A stretch of 32,376 nucleotides of DNA from Deltaproteobacteria bacterium. Its GTDB lineage: Bacteria; Desulfobacterota; Binatia; Binatales; Binataceae. The translations under genes were made by a program, and so were the position numbers. The stretch is from positions 1 through 32,376 of the forward strand of contig JAFAHS010000087.1 of the NCBI GenBank assembly GCA_019237115.1, given 5' to 3'. Below the pieces are notes generated by a model. That model saw only the letters and a program-made list of their open reading frames with translations, searched no databases and was not told where the DNA came from. This document shows, piece by piece, positions 15,163 to 23,337 of this stretch. Position 1 is the first letter of the stretch. Every line of letters starts with the position of its first letter.

Positions 15163-16062
15163 GTGGAACGACCTGATCAATCCTTCGAAGCGCGGGATTT
15201 TGCGTGGCTGGTCGCAATGTCGTTCGTATTTCTGGCCTTGGTTGCCTTTGCCCTCGTGCGCGAATTCCGTCCAGCCTGGGGACCCATCCAGGCCCGATTT
15301 CGCGTTGCGATGGAAAGATACGGCGGAACCGAACGCGCGCGCGCGTTCCATCCCGGCATCAAGCAGATCTGGATTCCAAAAATCCACACGGTCGATCGCT
15401 GCATCACCTGCCATCTCGGCTACGAATGGGGGTCCGTGCTGCCGACCACCCTCCCGCAGCCGCTTACACCGCACCCGAATCTTGCCTACATGGACAAGCA
15501 TCCGTTCCAGGATTTCGGCTGCACCACTTGTCATGGCGGCCAGGGCTGGGCCACGAGCAGAGCATCTGCGCACGGCGATGAGGGCTGGAACGACCCGATG
15601 CTGTCCTCCGCAATCGCCAGCCGCAACGGCCTGCAAAAAGGCGACTTAATCCAGATGCGCTGCAACTTCTGTCACCGGCACGCCGTCACAACGCCCGGCA
15701 TGGAGCAGATCGACCTCGGCAAGAAACTCTATAAGGAAAACAGGTGCCGGCTGTGTCACACCGTCGAAGGCCGCGGAGGCACCAAGGGTCCCGAGTTGAC
15801 CTACTTCGGAGACAAAAATCCCGAGTTGGTAGATTTCACGCACGTGACCGGGACTCATACTTTGTTCAACTGGACCTTCGAGCACTTGCTTGCACCGGAC
15901 CAGATCTCGCCGAAGACAACGATGCCGACGTTCAGATTCACGCCACAGGAAGCACGGGCACTGACATTGATGTTATTGAGCTGGCGACGTGAGGAATTTC
16001 CTCCAGAATATATTCCTGCGCCGATCGAAGAACCGCCGGCGATGCCGAATTCCTCACGGTAG
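15163..16062 (+). CDS. membrane-anchored tetraheme cytochrome c of the bc complex, GTG start
   Basis: 299 residues starting at GTG 15163, three bases after the cytochrome b stop. One N-terminal membrane helix (about 13-32, LVAMSFVFLALVAFALV) anchors a periplasmic domain with four heme sites: CITCH (80-84), CTTCH (120-124), CNFCH (167-171) and CRLCH (195-199). The last sits in a class I-like domain with a Met in KTTMPTFRF as probable axial ligand. The final helix LTLMLLSW is moderately hydrophobic. It takes the place of cytochrome c1/f and would carry electrons from the Rieske protein to the small cytochromes encoded upstream. It is the last gene of the operon; about 460 gene-free bases follow. 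Confidence 0.92.
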   Translation: MERPDQSFEARDFAWLVAMSFVFLALVAFALVREFRPAWGPIQARFRVAMERYGGTERARAFHPGIKQIWIPKIHTVDRCITCHLGYEWGSVLPTTLPQPLTPHPNLAYMDKHPFQDFGCTTCHGGQGWATSRASAHGDEGWNDPMLSSAIASRNGLQKGDLIQMRCNFCHRHAVTTPGMEQIDLGKKLYKENRCRLCHTVEGRGGTKGPELTYFGDKNPELVDFTHVTGTHTLFNWTFEHLLAPDQISPKTTMPTFRFTPQEARALTLMLLSWRREEFPPEYIPAPIEEPPAMPNSSR

Positions 16063-16524
16063 CTGCACAGACGAGTGTTTACATGAAGCGAAAAGGCCGG
16101 TCGGCCGACTAGCAGTGCCGATCTTTTTGGCGTCTTGCGCCTTACGTGAGCTTTCGCGAGCCCGCGGGCGCTCTAGCAAATAATTAGGTTCAGGCTGAGG
16201 ATTCGCCGGCGAGTGTAGCGAAACGCACCATCTCGCGATCGCGGTGCCTCAAGCCGGCCCATGCGATTCTGGGACCAACGAAGTTCAAACGCCCCGCGGC
16301 GCATGGTTTTGACCGTCGTCCTGCCAGGGGATTGAAGCGGTCGAGGTGGCTGAGGTGGCAGTCTTCCCAAGTTTCTCCGCACGAATCAAATTTCGCTGGC
16401 GAAAAGGCACCAAATGACCGGAGAACTCGCAATTGAGGCGTTCGATACTATCGTTCACGGCGAGGTGAAAAGGCATGGCTAATGCATCTGTGTGATTGCA
16501 AAAGACCGAGGCGAGGAACGGACC
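16063..16524. other. gene-free stretch between the bc operon and the LLM oxidoreductase
   Basis: About 460 bases. Short GC-rich palindromic elements occur near 16100 and 16165, but none forms a convincing hairpin followed by a T-run. The frames here have no recognisable products. It should hold the 3' end of the operon and the promoter of the next gene. Confidence 0.4.
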
Positions 16525-17589
16525 ATGAAGTTTGGCATGCTGCATTTCTTCGAACATCCGGCCGGAAACAAGAGCGAACATCAGATCGTCAAAGAGCAAC
16601 TCGACTGCATGCGCGCTGCCGAGGAAATGGGTTTTGATTACATCTGGGCCCCTGAACATCACGCCAGCGAATACGGGTTCAGCGCTTCACCGACGGTGAC
16701 GCTGGCCGCCATCGCATCGGTAACGAAACGGATACGACTGGGGAGCGGCGTCATGGTCCTGCCGTTCAACGACCCCGTCCGCGTGGCCGAGGAAGCAGCA
16801 ATCGTCGACTTGATGAGCGACGGGAGATTCGATCTGGGGATTGGGCGAGGGTTCCAACCAATCGAGTACCACGCTTTCGGAGTCGATCAGTCCAAGTCGC
16901 GGGATATTTTTGAGGAAGCTATCGACGTGATCGTGCGCGCCTGGACGGAGGAGCCGCTGAGCTTCAAAGGAGCTCATTTCGATATTTCGCGACAGTCGGT
17001 GCGTCCCAAGCCTTTGCAAAAGCCCCACCCACCCGTATGGATGGCTGCAATCACCGATCCTTCCTTCGAGATGGCCGGTAGCTGGGGCTTCAACTTGCTC
17101 TGTTCACTGGTCCACGGCTTCAAGTCGGAACGCCTTCACCAGCTCCTTGGGGTTTACCGTGATGCCCTGCGCGAAAAAGGACACGACCCCAATCAGCGCG
17201 AGATCGGTGCCTTGTGCATGGTCTATTGTTCCGATTCAACCGAACAGGCTCGCCAGGACTTCGGCGGTCCGGTCTTGTGGTACTATCGAAATATTGCACC
17301 CCGCGTGGCGCCGTCGCCAGGCGAACCTCCTGGGCAGGGATACGAGGCCTACCCGAGCATCCGCCAGGCAGCTCGGACTGTACAGTGGGACGAGCTTCTT
17401 GGTAGCACAGCCTTGATCTGTGGAAACCCTGCGTCCTGCATCAAACAAATTGAGGACCTGCAGACTCAGTATGGGTTCACCCAGATACTATGCTGGACCA
17501 GGTTGTCCGGTCTTGAGAACCGAAAGGTTCTGAGGAGCATGGAACTCATGCAGCGCCACGTGATTCCATACTTCAAGCGCAAAGGTTAA
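16525..17589 (+). CDS. LLM-class (bacterial luciferase-like) flavin-dependent oxidoreductase
   Basis: 354 residues starting MKFGMLHFFEHP, with GAGG 8 bases upstream; an upstream TTG-type start at 16492 has no support. The TIM-barrel landmarks of the luciferase family are clear: MGFDYIWAPEHH (about 35-46), LGSGVMVLPFNDPVRVAEEAA, LDLMSDGR-like VDLMSDGRFDLGIGRGF, and KPLQKPHPPVWMAA. These enzymes use FMNH2 or reduced F420 to oxidise or reduce varied substrates. The cofactor cannot be fixed from sequence. It faces a Ddn-family reductase (17674-18195), whose family is typically F420-dependent, so F420 use is plausible. Substrate unknown. Confidence 0.88.
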   Translation: MKFGMLHFFEHPAGNKSEHQIVKEQLDCMRAAEEMGFDYIWAPEHHASEYGFSASPTVTLAAIASVTKRIRLGSGVMVLPFNDPVRVAEEAAIVDLMSDGRFDLGIGRGFQPIEYHAFGVDQSKSRDIFEEAIDVIVRAWTEEPLSFKGAHFDISRQSVRPKPLQKPHPPVWMAAITDPSFEMAGSWGFNLLCSLVHGFKSERLHQLLGVYRDALREKGHDPNQREIGALCMVYCSDSTEQARQDFGGPVLWYYRNIAPRVAPSPGEPPGQGYEAYPSIRQAARTVQWDELLGSTALICGNPASCIKQIEDLQTQYGFTQILCWTRLSGLENRKVLRSMELMQRHVIPYFKRKG

Positions 17590-17673
17590 AGAAAGCGCGT
17601 GTTAACGGCCCATGCAAATGAGTTCTGTCATGGACGAGGACCCTACGCGGGGGTCTCTCAGGCTACAACAGGG

Positions 17674-18195
17674 TCAGGGTAGGACGCGAAACACGGGCAC
17701 TCGCGGCGCGATGCGGGCAAACTCTTCGAGGGATGCGTCAGACGCGAGATCGAAGTGAGGCCGTGCTCCCGGGGCCCGTTTAAGGAAGGCCCGCAAGATG
17801 GGCGGGCGCTCTGAAACCGCGACCTCCTGCAGCTTTACCGGTTCATTGATGCCATGACGCAACACCGCTTCGCCGTTTGAGGCGCGCACGTTTTTTACCC
17901 AGTCTGTATTTTCGCCGAGCATCGAAACGAGGTAACGACGGCCTTCCAGTTTCGCAACAACCAGCGGGACGCGCAGGGTTCTCCCCGTTCGCCGGCCTTT
18001 GGTTTCCAGGCTCACCATCAGCGAAGGCGCGATTCCGATCGAACTAGCCCACGCCCCTGCCGAATTGAGCTTGCGCGAGAGAAGGTTCGGTCTGCGGCCG
18101 GGGTATAGCAAAGCCCGATACCACGTACGCGGCATCCACCACGACATGGTGAAGAAGGCGACCAACGCCGCGACGACTATCAAGGACCCAACCAA
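17674..18195 (-). CDS. Ddn/DUF385-type deazaflavin-dependent nitroreductase-family protein
   Basis: 173 residues. An N-terminal hydrophobic helix (about 4-20) could anchor it to the membrane. The family core runs from about residue 55: LETKGRRTGRTLRVPL, YLVSMLGENTDWVKNVRA and the following EAVLRHG. This is the split beta-barrel of F420H2-dependent quinone/nitro reductases. The most upstream start is TTG (18193-18195) with GGAG about 7 bases before it. A later ATG at about residue 17 is possible but would remove most of the hydrophobic helix. It is convergent with the LLM oxidoreductase, 84 bases apart. Proposed role: reduction of quinones or nitro compounds with F420H2 at the membrane. No F420 biosynthesis gene is in the window. 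Confidence 0.82.
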   Translation of the reverse strand: MVGSLIVVAALVAFFTMSWWMPRTWYRALLYPGRRPNLLSRKLNSAGAWASSIGIAPSLMVSLETKGRRTGRTLRVPLVVAKLEGRRYLVSMLGENTDWVKNVRASNGEAVLRHGINEPVKLQEVAVSERPPILRAFLKRAPGARPHFDLASDASLEEFARIAPRVPVFRVLP

Positions 18196-18454
18196 CTGAC
18201 AGCTCCATCTCTAATAAATTGAATGGGCGTCCTCACGATGTGCCACAAGCGGGGCGCCGAAACCTCGGATCCTGTCCACGCTCGAGCTAGCCACCTCCGT
18301 CATCTCGAGATCACCTCGATCCGTTCCGCAAAACGAGCCGATGAAAGATGGTGCGATGAACGTGCCCTCCTAGGCCCCTTCGATTTCGACGCCCCGTGAT
18401 GGAGACTCCCTCGACCGACCTGACTAACCCGCTTCTCCTGGTCCACCCGTAGTG

Positions 18455-18490
18455 AGCAAGGCGGCGTTGCGCGGATAACACCGCCTTGCT
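18455..18490. repeat. strong 14-bp hairpin (one mismatch), isolated in intergenic DNA
   Basis: AGCAAGGCGG (18455-18464) and CCGCCTTGCT (18481-18490) are perfect reverse complements. Past one C/A mismatch, GTT/AAC adds three more pairs around an 8-base loop. No T-run follows on either strand, so it is unlike an intrinsic terminator. It could be part of a small RNA, a REP-like element or a recombination/protein-binding site. No second copy was noticed in the window. Confidence 0.45.
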
Positions 18491-18627
18491 GGGGGAGAAT
18501 TCAGATGCCCCGATGGGGCGACCGCGCGAGGATCGTGCAAAGCATCAGCTATGCCAGCCCGCCAGGCCAGTGGGCCGGAGCGAGATGGCGGGTGTCTGTC
18601 GCCTGGCGCATCACCCATTTCGACACC

Positions 18628-18645
18628 CTGATGCGCTTGGATACA
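18628..18645 (-). promoter_or_regulatory. half-conserved copy of the TGTATCCAA site
   Basis: Read on the minus strand, the 18 bases are TGTATCCAAGCGCATCAG and share the left nine bases and the CAG end with the dyad at 6095. The right half-site is degraded. It lies about 310 bases upstream of the ArsC-like gene. Taken alone it could be chance. Confidence 0.2.
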
Positions 18646-18951
18646 GAAAGACAATGAGGAGTAGAGCGGTGTGGGGCGATGCCCAGGAGAGCTGCAGCCA
18701 ACCAAGTTGCCGCACGCCGAAGCCTCGGATTGTCCTGCTCTTCACGCCAGCGATCGCGTTAGAGCGGCGGCTCTTTCGTTCGACCGTGGCAAGGCGAACG
18801 ATCGCTCGCCTCGTTCCTGAAATCGAACGTCCAGGACCGATTCGGGCGCGGTTCGGAGTGCCATGCTAGGGGATGCCAGCGGTCTCGCTTTTGCTCGTTG
18901 TTTCGACTGAGGGAGTCTGTGCTCTCGCAACTGAAAAGAAGGACTGACACC

Positions 18952-19488
18952 GTGCCAACGAATGAGTCGTCAGGGTATCGACCCCCGGTGCGGGTGGTTG
19001 GAGGCGCCGGTCGAAGGCGACCCGATTCCGCCGATTGCCGCAATGTCCTGTTCCTTTGTCCTGACAACTCAGCCACGAGCATCATGGCGGAGGCGATTCT
19101 CAGTCGTTGGGAAGGAAGGGGGTTTCGAGCGTTCAGCGCGGCGACCCGGCGCGCGCTTGAGGTGCACCCGCTGGCAGCTGATTTGCTGAGGACGAATCGA
19201 ATCTGGAGGCCGGGTCTTCGGCCCAAGGATTGCGCCGAATTTCTGCATCAGGATGCCCCACGAATGGATTTTGTGATCAGTCTTGGCTATCGGGCGCCGG
19301 ACGGGTTACCCTCCACCTGGCCGGGAAACCCACGGATCATTCACTGGCGCATAAGCGAGCCGGGAGTAGAGGGAGGGCCAGCCGAGAACATGCGCGCGCT
19401 TCGAAAAACGTTTAGCGAACTCGAGACGCGTATCAACCTGTTCGTTCTCGTGAACCGGAAGGAAAAGCTGGGGAAAACCGCCGCCTAG
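18952..19488 (+). CDS. low-molecular-weight phosphatase/ArsC-fold protein with degenerate active site
   Basis: 178 residues from GTG 18952, preceded by AAGGA at 8 bases. An upstream in-frame TTG at 18898 is possible. After a basic, disordered-looking N-terminus the fold begins with VLFLCPDNSATSIMAEAIL, which matches the ArsC/LMW-PTP P-loop 'VLFvCtgNSaRSqmAEa'. The loop Arg of C-x5-R is replaced by Thr42 (C36-PDNSA-T42). Downstream, where ArsC has VCDxAxExCP, the sequence is LGYRAPDGLP with both cysteines gone. IIHWRISEP matches the conserved 'hW...DP' region. Fold assignment is firm; phosphatase or arsenate reductase activity is doubtful. No ars genes are nearby. It converges on the pyruvate kinase gene, 51 bases away. 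Confidence 0.75.
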   Translation: MPTNESSGYRPPVRVVGGAGRRRPDSADCRNVLFLCPDNSATSIMAEAILSRWEGRGFRAFSAATRRALEVHPLAADLLRTNRIWRPGLRPKDCAEFLHQDAPRMDFVISLGYRAPDGLPSTWPGNPRIIHWRISEPGVEGGPAENMRALRKTFSELETRINLFVLVNRKEKLGKTAA

Positions 19489-19539
19489 ACTTGTTCGCCT
19501 CCGCCCGCCTCCCCTTGGCGAGCCTCGCGCGAAGCGACA

Positions 19540-21432
19540 TCACTGGGATTCCGACCCCTCGAGTATTGCCCGAAGGTGGAGCTGTCGCAAACGTGCGGAT
19601 TTCTTGGATTGATGATTCTCCATGCGCCGGAGGATGTCATCGAGGGTGCTCACCGCGGCGACTATATGCGCACCTTTGTTGAGCATTACGCACTCGGCCC
19701 GTTCGCCCATCGCGGCGTCAGTGATCTCTGCCCGAGAGGGCTGTCCGCGTTTGGTCATCGACTCAAGGACCTGGGTTGCCCAGATAACCGGGATGTGAGC
19801 CGCCTCACAAATCCACAGTATTTCTTCCTGCACCTCGGCCAACCGCTCGTAACCGCATTCCACCGCAAGGTCGCCGCGTGCGATCATTACTCCGATCGGA
19901 TGCTGGCGCATCGCGGCAAAAATCAAGTTCGGTAAGCGCTCGAAGGCCTGCCGGGTCTCGATCTTGAGCACGATTCCCATTTGCTCTGCATCGAGGTCGC
20001 GAAGACAAGATTGGAGCTGGTGGATGTCACGTTCATGACGAACAAATGACATCCCAACCAGGTCGGCGTTGCCGACAATGAATTTGAGATCTTCCACGTC
20101 GCGCGCCGTGAGGGCAGGCAGGGTGATGCGGGTGTCCGGAAGATTGATGCCTTTGTCGGCCTGCAAACGATCTCCTTGCGGCCGGACCTGCGTGATCTCA
20201 ACACGGAGCGCGTCACCTTCTATGTCCCTGACGATGCCCCCGATTTTCCCGTCGTCGAACCAGATTCTCTCTCCGGTTTGGACGGATCCGAATACCTCTG
20301 GAAGCGAGCAGAAGATGGTAGCCGGGCTCTGCTCGAGCTCAAACGAGTCTGCCGCCGCCGATAGGTTGCCGACGGGCGGATTGCGGGCGATCATGAGGAA
20401 GTCGCCTTTGCGAAGCAGAATTCCGCCGTCGCGGGGTGGCAACGCTCCAACCAACGTTTCCCGTGTCGCGTCACCGGCTACATCGACTCGCAAAAGGGTG
20501 GTGCCCGGGACAACATAAGCGGTTTGATCGGAGCGAGCCCATCGCCCCTGTCGCGAACTGCCCATCATCTCGAGCGCTCGTCGTTTGCCGCGAGCATCTT
20601 TGAAGTGGATGCGCTCGCCAGCCTTTACCTGGGCGAGCCATTCGCCCGGGACGGGGAGCACGGCATCAGCGCCCGCCTGTGTCGTGTGTTTATATCCGAT
20701 CGGTACCAGGAAAATTCGCGCGGGGTCGGTAACCCGTCCGTAGCTGTCGCGGCGCGGGTGCCATACGACTACGCAGGGTCCTGGCTGGAGGCTGCCGGTC
20801 CGCAGTTTCGGCCCGCCCAGGTCCATAAGGATACGGCAAGGCAAACTCAACTCACGGCGCGCGCGCTTCAAGTGCTCGACTATTCGCCGCCAGTCCTCGG
20901 CGGTGTCGTGCGCACAATTTATGCGCATGCAGTTCATCCCGTGGGACACGAGGTCGCGCACCAGCAAATAGTCGTCGGCTGCCTCGGACGGCATCGTGAC
21001 CATGATCCTAACGCCACGATGTGCCGGAGCAGCTCCGAGCAGCGCTTCCGTATGACGCTCCAGGAGCGACCTTCCCTCGCGGAAACCCGGGTATTCGCAA
21101 GGGTCCAAGGCCTCTTTATCGAGTCCGGCCAGATGATGGAGGGCATCGAGGACCGCATCGACCGTCCACATGACATGAGCCTCCGCTCTGCCCAGAGACG
21201 AAAGACCCAGTGCGGCGAGTTCGTCTTGAAGGGACCTGATGTCGTGCTGACGGAGCGACAGGTAGTGAATCAGATTGGCCGCGCTTTGGCGGTAAGCGGG
21301 ATGCAACCCTAGAATGCGTTCTCCAAAATCGGAGTGGGACTGGACGAGCGAGGCGCGAATTGCCGCAAGGCGCGACACGAGAGTGCGCAACGAATCAGCG
21401 CTGACGCGACTAGATTCCGATCGATGCTTCAC
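19540..21432 (-). CDS. pyk: pyruvate kinase, long atypical form (N-terminal helical extension, enlarged B domain, no C domain)
   Basis: About 630 residues from GTG 21432. The frame stays open to 21645, but that upstream part looks non-coding and no start has a good ribosome-binding site. A helical extension (about 1-135, with LRQHDIRSLQDELAALGLSS) precedes the catalytic barrel. Barrel motifs are RIMVTMPS, MRINCAHD (Arg170), MDLGGPKLRTG (203-213), KIE (Lys490, the catalytic Lys), MIARGDLAVE (516-525) and IWATQVLESM. Catalytic Lys, Glu and Asp are kept. The inserted B domain is about 215 residues, roughly twice the usual size, and the chain ends about 70 residues after WATQ, so the allosteric C domain is missing. 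The reaction would be PEP + ADP to pyruvate + ATP, without the usual effector site. It lies among stress genes rather than glycolytic ones. Confidence 0.82.
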   Translation of the reverse strand: MKHRSESSRVSADSLRTLVSRLAAIRASLVQSHSDFGERILGLHPAYRQSAANLIHYLSLRQHDIRSLQDELAALGLSSLGRAEAHVMWTVDAVLDALHHLAGLDKEALDPCEYPGFREGRSLLERHTEALLGAAPAHRGVRIMVTMPSEAADDYLLVRDLVSHGMNCMRINCAHDTAEDWRRIVEHLKRARRELSLPCRILMDLGGPKLRTGSLQPGPCVVVWHPRRDSYGRVTDPARIFLVPIGYKHTTQAGADAVLPVPGEWLAQVKAGERIHFKDARGKRRALEMMGSSRQGRWARSDQTAYVVPGTTLLRVDVAGDATRETLVGALPPRDGGILLRKGDFLMIARNPPVGNLSAAADSFELEQSPATIFCSLPEVFGSVQTGERIWFDDGKIGGIVRDIEGDALRVEITQVRPQGDRLQADKGINLPDTRITLPALTARDVEDLKFIVGNADLVGMSFVRHERDIHQLQSCLRDLDAEQMGIVLKIETRQAFERLPNLIFAAMRQHPIGVMIARGDLAVECGYERLAEVQEEILWICEAAHIPVIWATQVLESMTKRGQPSRAEITDAAMGERAECVMLNKGAHIVAAVSTLDDILRRMENHQSKKSARLRQLHLRAILEGSESQ

Positions 21433-22117
21433 GAGGAAAAGGCCGACACGCAGTTGACTGCGGCGCCACCCAAAACCGATTGCAAAAAAATGCCGGCGCG
21501 GACATCTGGATAAAGTCTCGCCATGGTTACAAAACGATGAATTTGATGCATTCCGAATGCCAAAGGGCCTGTTGCTCCCCACGACTTGGAGGGCTTTAGC
21601 CTGGCGCTCATCGACAAACTGGAAAGAACGGATTCCATCATCCAATCAGCGCTGGCAATTCTTCCCATCTCCTGCTTGGCGCACATCTTGCGGACCCCAA
21701 AACGAGGCGGACCGCGAACAACCCGAAACGCTCAGGTTGATGAGGTTGCGATGGCGTGAAGGGACACATGCGAAAATGAGTGGTCCTTTCGGCACCAGCG
21801 AGAGCTGGGGAATGAGAGCCCGGCCATGTGATCGACGCTGCGCGATGGGAACCCGACCTTGGAACGGACGCGGGGTTGGCCAAAACCCACGGCAGGGAAG
21901 CTCACATCTCCCCACGAGCCTTCGCGGGCCGGGCATGTGTGTGGGACGCGGTGGGTGATTTCTCGGTCGGACGGCTAGTGGTGGTGGCGCTCGCCGCAAG
22001 TTGCGTTGAGTGCGAGAATCGATTGACCGCCAGCCAAGAAGCCTCGGAGTGCTGCACACGCGGCGCCCACAGTGAGCGATTTGAACGCGAACGCACTCTA
22101 GGAAGGAGGGATTAACC
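21433..22117. other. gene-free stretch between divergent pyruvate kinase and hsp20 copy 4
   Basis: About 685 bases if the kinase starts at 21432, or 472 if it starts at 21645. It must contain both divergent promoters. Short overlapping frames show no family. No dyad comparable to those at 6095 and 8949 was seen, and no clear heat-shock promoter. Confidence 0.4.
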
Positions 22118-22606
22118 ATGGCATTGCCGGAAAAATGGCATCCAGCCACGGAATTGGACAGATTCAGGCACGAAGTGGACGACTTGCTCGAGCATTTCGG
22201 AATTGCGCCTCACTGGCCAAAAGGCTGGGAATCGATCGGGCTGCGCCCGGCTCTGGAATTTTTCGTAGACGACAACAAGCTCACGATACGGGTCGACCTT
22301 CCCGGGATCGAACCGGAAGACGTCGACATCAAGGTCGCTGGCGGATTTCTGACGATTAAGGGCTCGCGTGAGGAAAAGCAGGACACCAGAAATGCGCAGT
22401 TCTATAGACGCGAGATGCGTTACGGATCCTTCGAAAGAACCATCCAGTTGCCAGAAGGGGTGAAAGCGGAGGCTCTGAAAGCGATCTACAAAAACGGCGT
22501 GCTGGAACTAACTGCAACGATCCCCAGGGAAGTGGCTCCCAAGCAGGTGAGGGTTGAGACAGAAAAGCCCGCGGGCGCCAAGCCGGCTGGCGATCGCAAG
22601 CGGTGA
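22118..22606 (+). CDS. Hsp20/alpha-crystallin small heat-shock protein (copy 4)
   Basis: 162 residues, MALPEKWHPATELDRF. GGAGG lies 8 bases before the ATG. The alpha-crystallin domain is at about 50-145 (LTIRVDLPGIEPEDVDI, GGFLTIKGSREE, NGVLELTATIPRE), with tail AKPAGDRKR. It aligns without gaps to copy 3 (5481-5969) over the full length with roughly two thirds identity. The DNA of the first 60 or so bases is also clearly similar, so the two are paralogues. Its own neighbours are a hemerythrin-like gene and treT, all plus strand, which may form one stress transcript. Confidence 0.93.
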   Translation: MALPEKWHPATELDRFRHEVDDLLEHFGIAPHWPKGWESIGLRPALEFFVDDNKLTIRVDLPGIEPEDVDIKVAGGFLTIKGSREEKQDTRNAQFYRREMRYGSFERTIQLPEGVKAEALKAIYKNGVLELTATIPREVAPKQVRVETEKPAGAKPAGDRKR

Positions 22607-22681
22607 GAGCGCGCCGGGAGGTAGGGATCGGACAGCTGGAAGGCCGTAGTGGGACTCTCGTATGGGAGATGGCGGAAAATC

Positions 22682-23191
22682 GTGAGCGACAAGCAACCAG
22701 GCGGACAAAGGTCGGATCAGATCGAGGCGGGAATCGCGCGCCTATACCAGGAGCTAAACCGCGAGGACTCGCAACTTAGATCGTGCTTGCTCGACGCAGC
22801 GATTGCGGGGTTGCGACTGACACGTAGTCCCGAGTCACTCGATTTGCGGCGCGACGCCGCCCAGATATGGGCGGTGATCGAGCCGATCCTGTCGCATCAT
22901 TTGGAAGCGGAAGATACCAAACTGATTCCGTGGTTGAATCAGCGGCAACCGCTTTCACGAGAGACAAGGCGTAGGATTCAGCGGAGCCACAGTCGACTTC
23001 GGACACTGATCGCCATGATCGGTCAGGCCAACGCGGACCGTCTCGTCACAGCGCATGCACGCGATGCGGGTCGGGCCCTGGTCAATCTGGTGATGGACCT
23101 CGATGACGCGATCGACGACGAGGAGCGCCGACTCTTCCCGGCGCTGCGAAAAGCGTTGTTCGCGATCCGCGGCCACTCCTCCGCCAGCTAG
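22682..23191 (+). CDS. hemerythrin-like (HHE) domain protein
   Basis: 169 residues from GTG 22682. A GTG at 22649 preceded by GGAAGG is an alternative adding 11 residues. All-helical, with HHE features HHLEAEDTKLIPWL (72-85; His72, His73, Glu75, Glu77), RSHSRL (His103), His125 and DDEERRLFPAL (Glu147, Glu148). The His expected in the first helix of canonical hemerythrins is not obvious, so the di-iron site may be altered. Such proteins bind O2, sense oxygen or NO, or store iron. It lies 75 bases after hsp20 copy 4 and 146 before treT. Redox/oxygen stress context fits; exact function unknown. Confidence 0.75.
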   Translation: MSDKQPGGQRSDQIEAGIARLYQELNREDSQLRSCLLDAAIAGLRLTRSPESLDLRRDAAQIWAVIEPILSHHLEAEDTKLIPWLNQRQPLSRETRRRIQRSHSRLRTLIAMIGQANADRLVTAHARDAGRALVNLVMDLDDAIDDEERRLFPALRKALFAIRGHSSAS

Positions 23192-23337
23192 CTTCTCGCC
23201 TGCGAAAAAAGTCTGGTGTTCGTGGTGCCATGGTCTCCAACGAATGCCGTCATTCACGCTGCCCAGCCGGGTGTGCTATTCGCTCGTAGGTCCGGTTGGG
23301 CAAAGTATTTACCAAGCGGAAATCGAGGTGAGATGGG

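Larger units (their letters stand above)
18196..18951. other. gene-free stretch with one strong hairpin
   Basis: About 750 bases upstream of both the Ddn-type gene (leftward) and the ArsC-like gene (rightward). Frames of 90-130 codons on both strands overlap one another and resemble nothing known. It contains the hairpin at 18455-18490 and a half-conserved copy of the TGTATCC site at 18628-18645. Confidence 0.45.

Noticed and set aside
17637..17658. GACCC/GGGTC hairpin between the convergent LLM and Ddn-type genes as terminator
   Set aside because: Five base pairs and no T-tract; could easily be chance.
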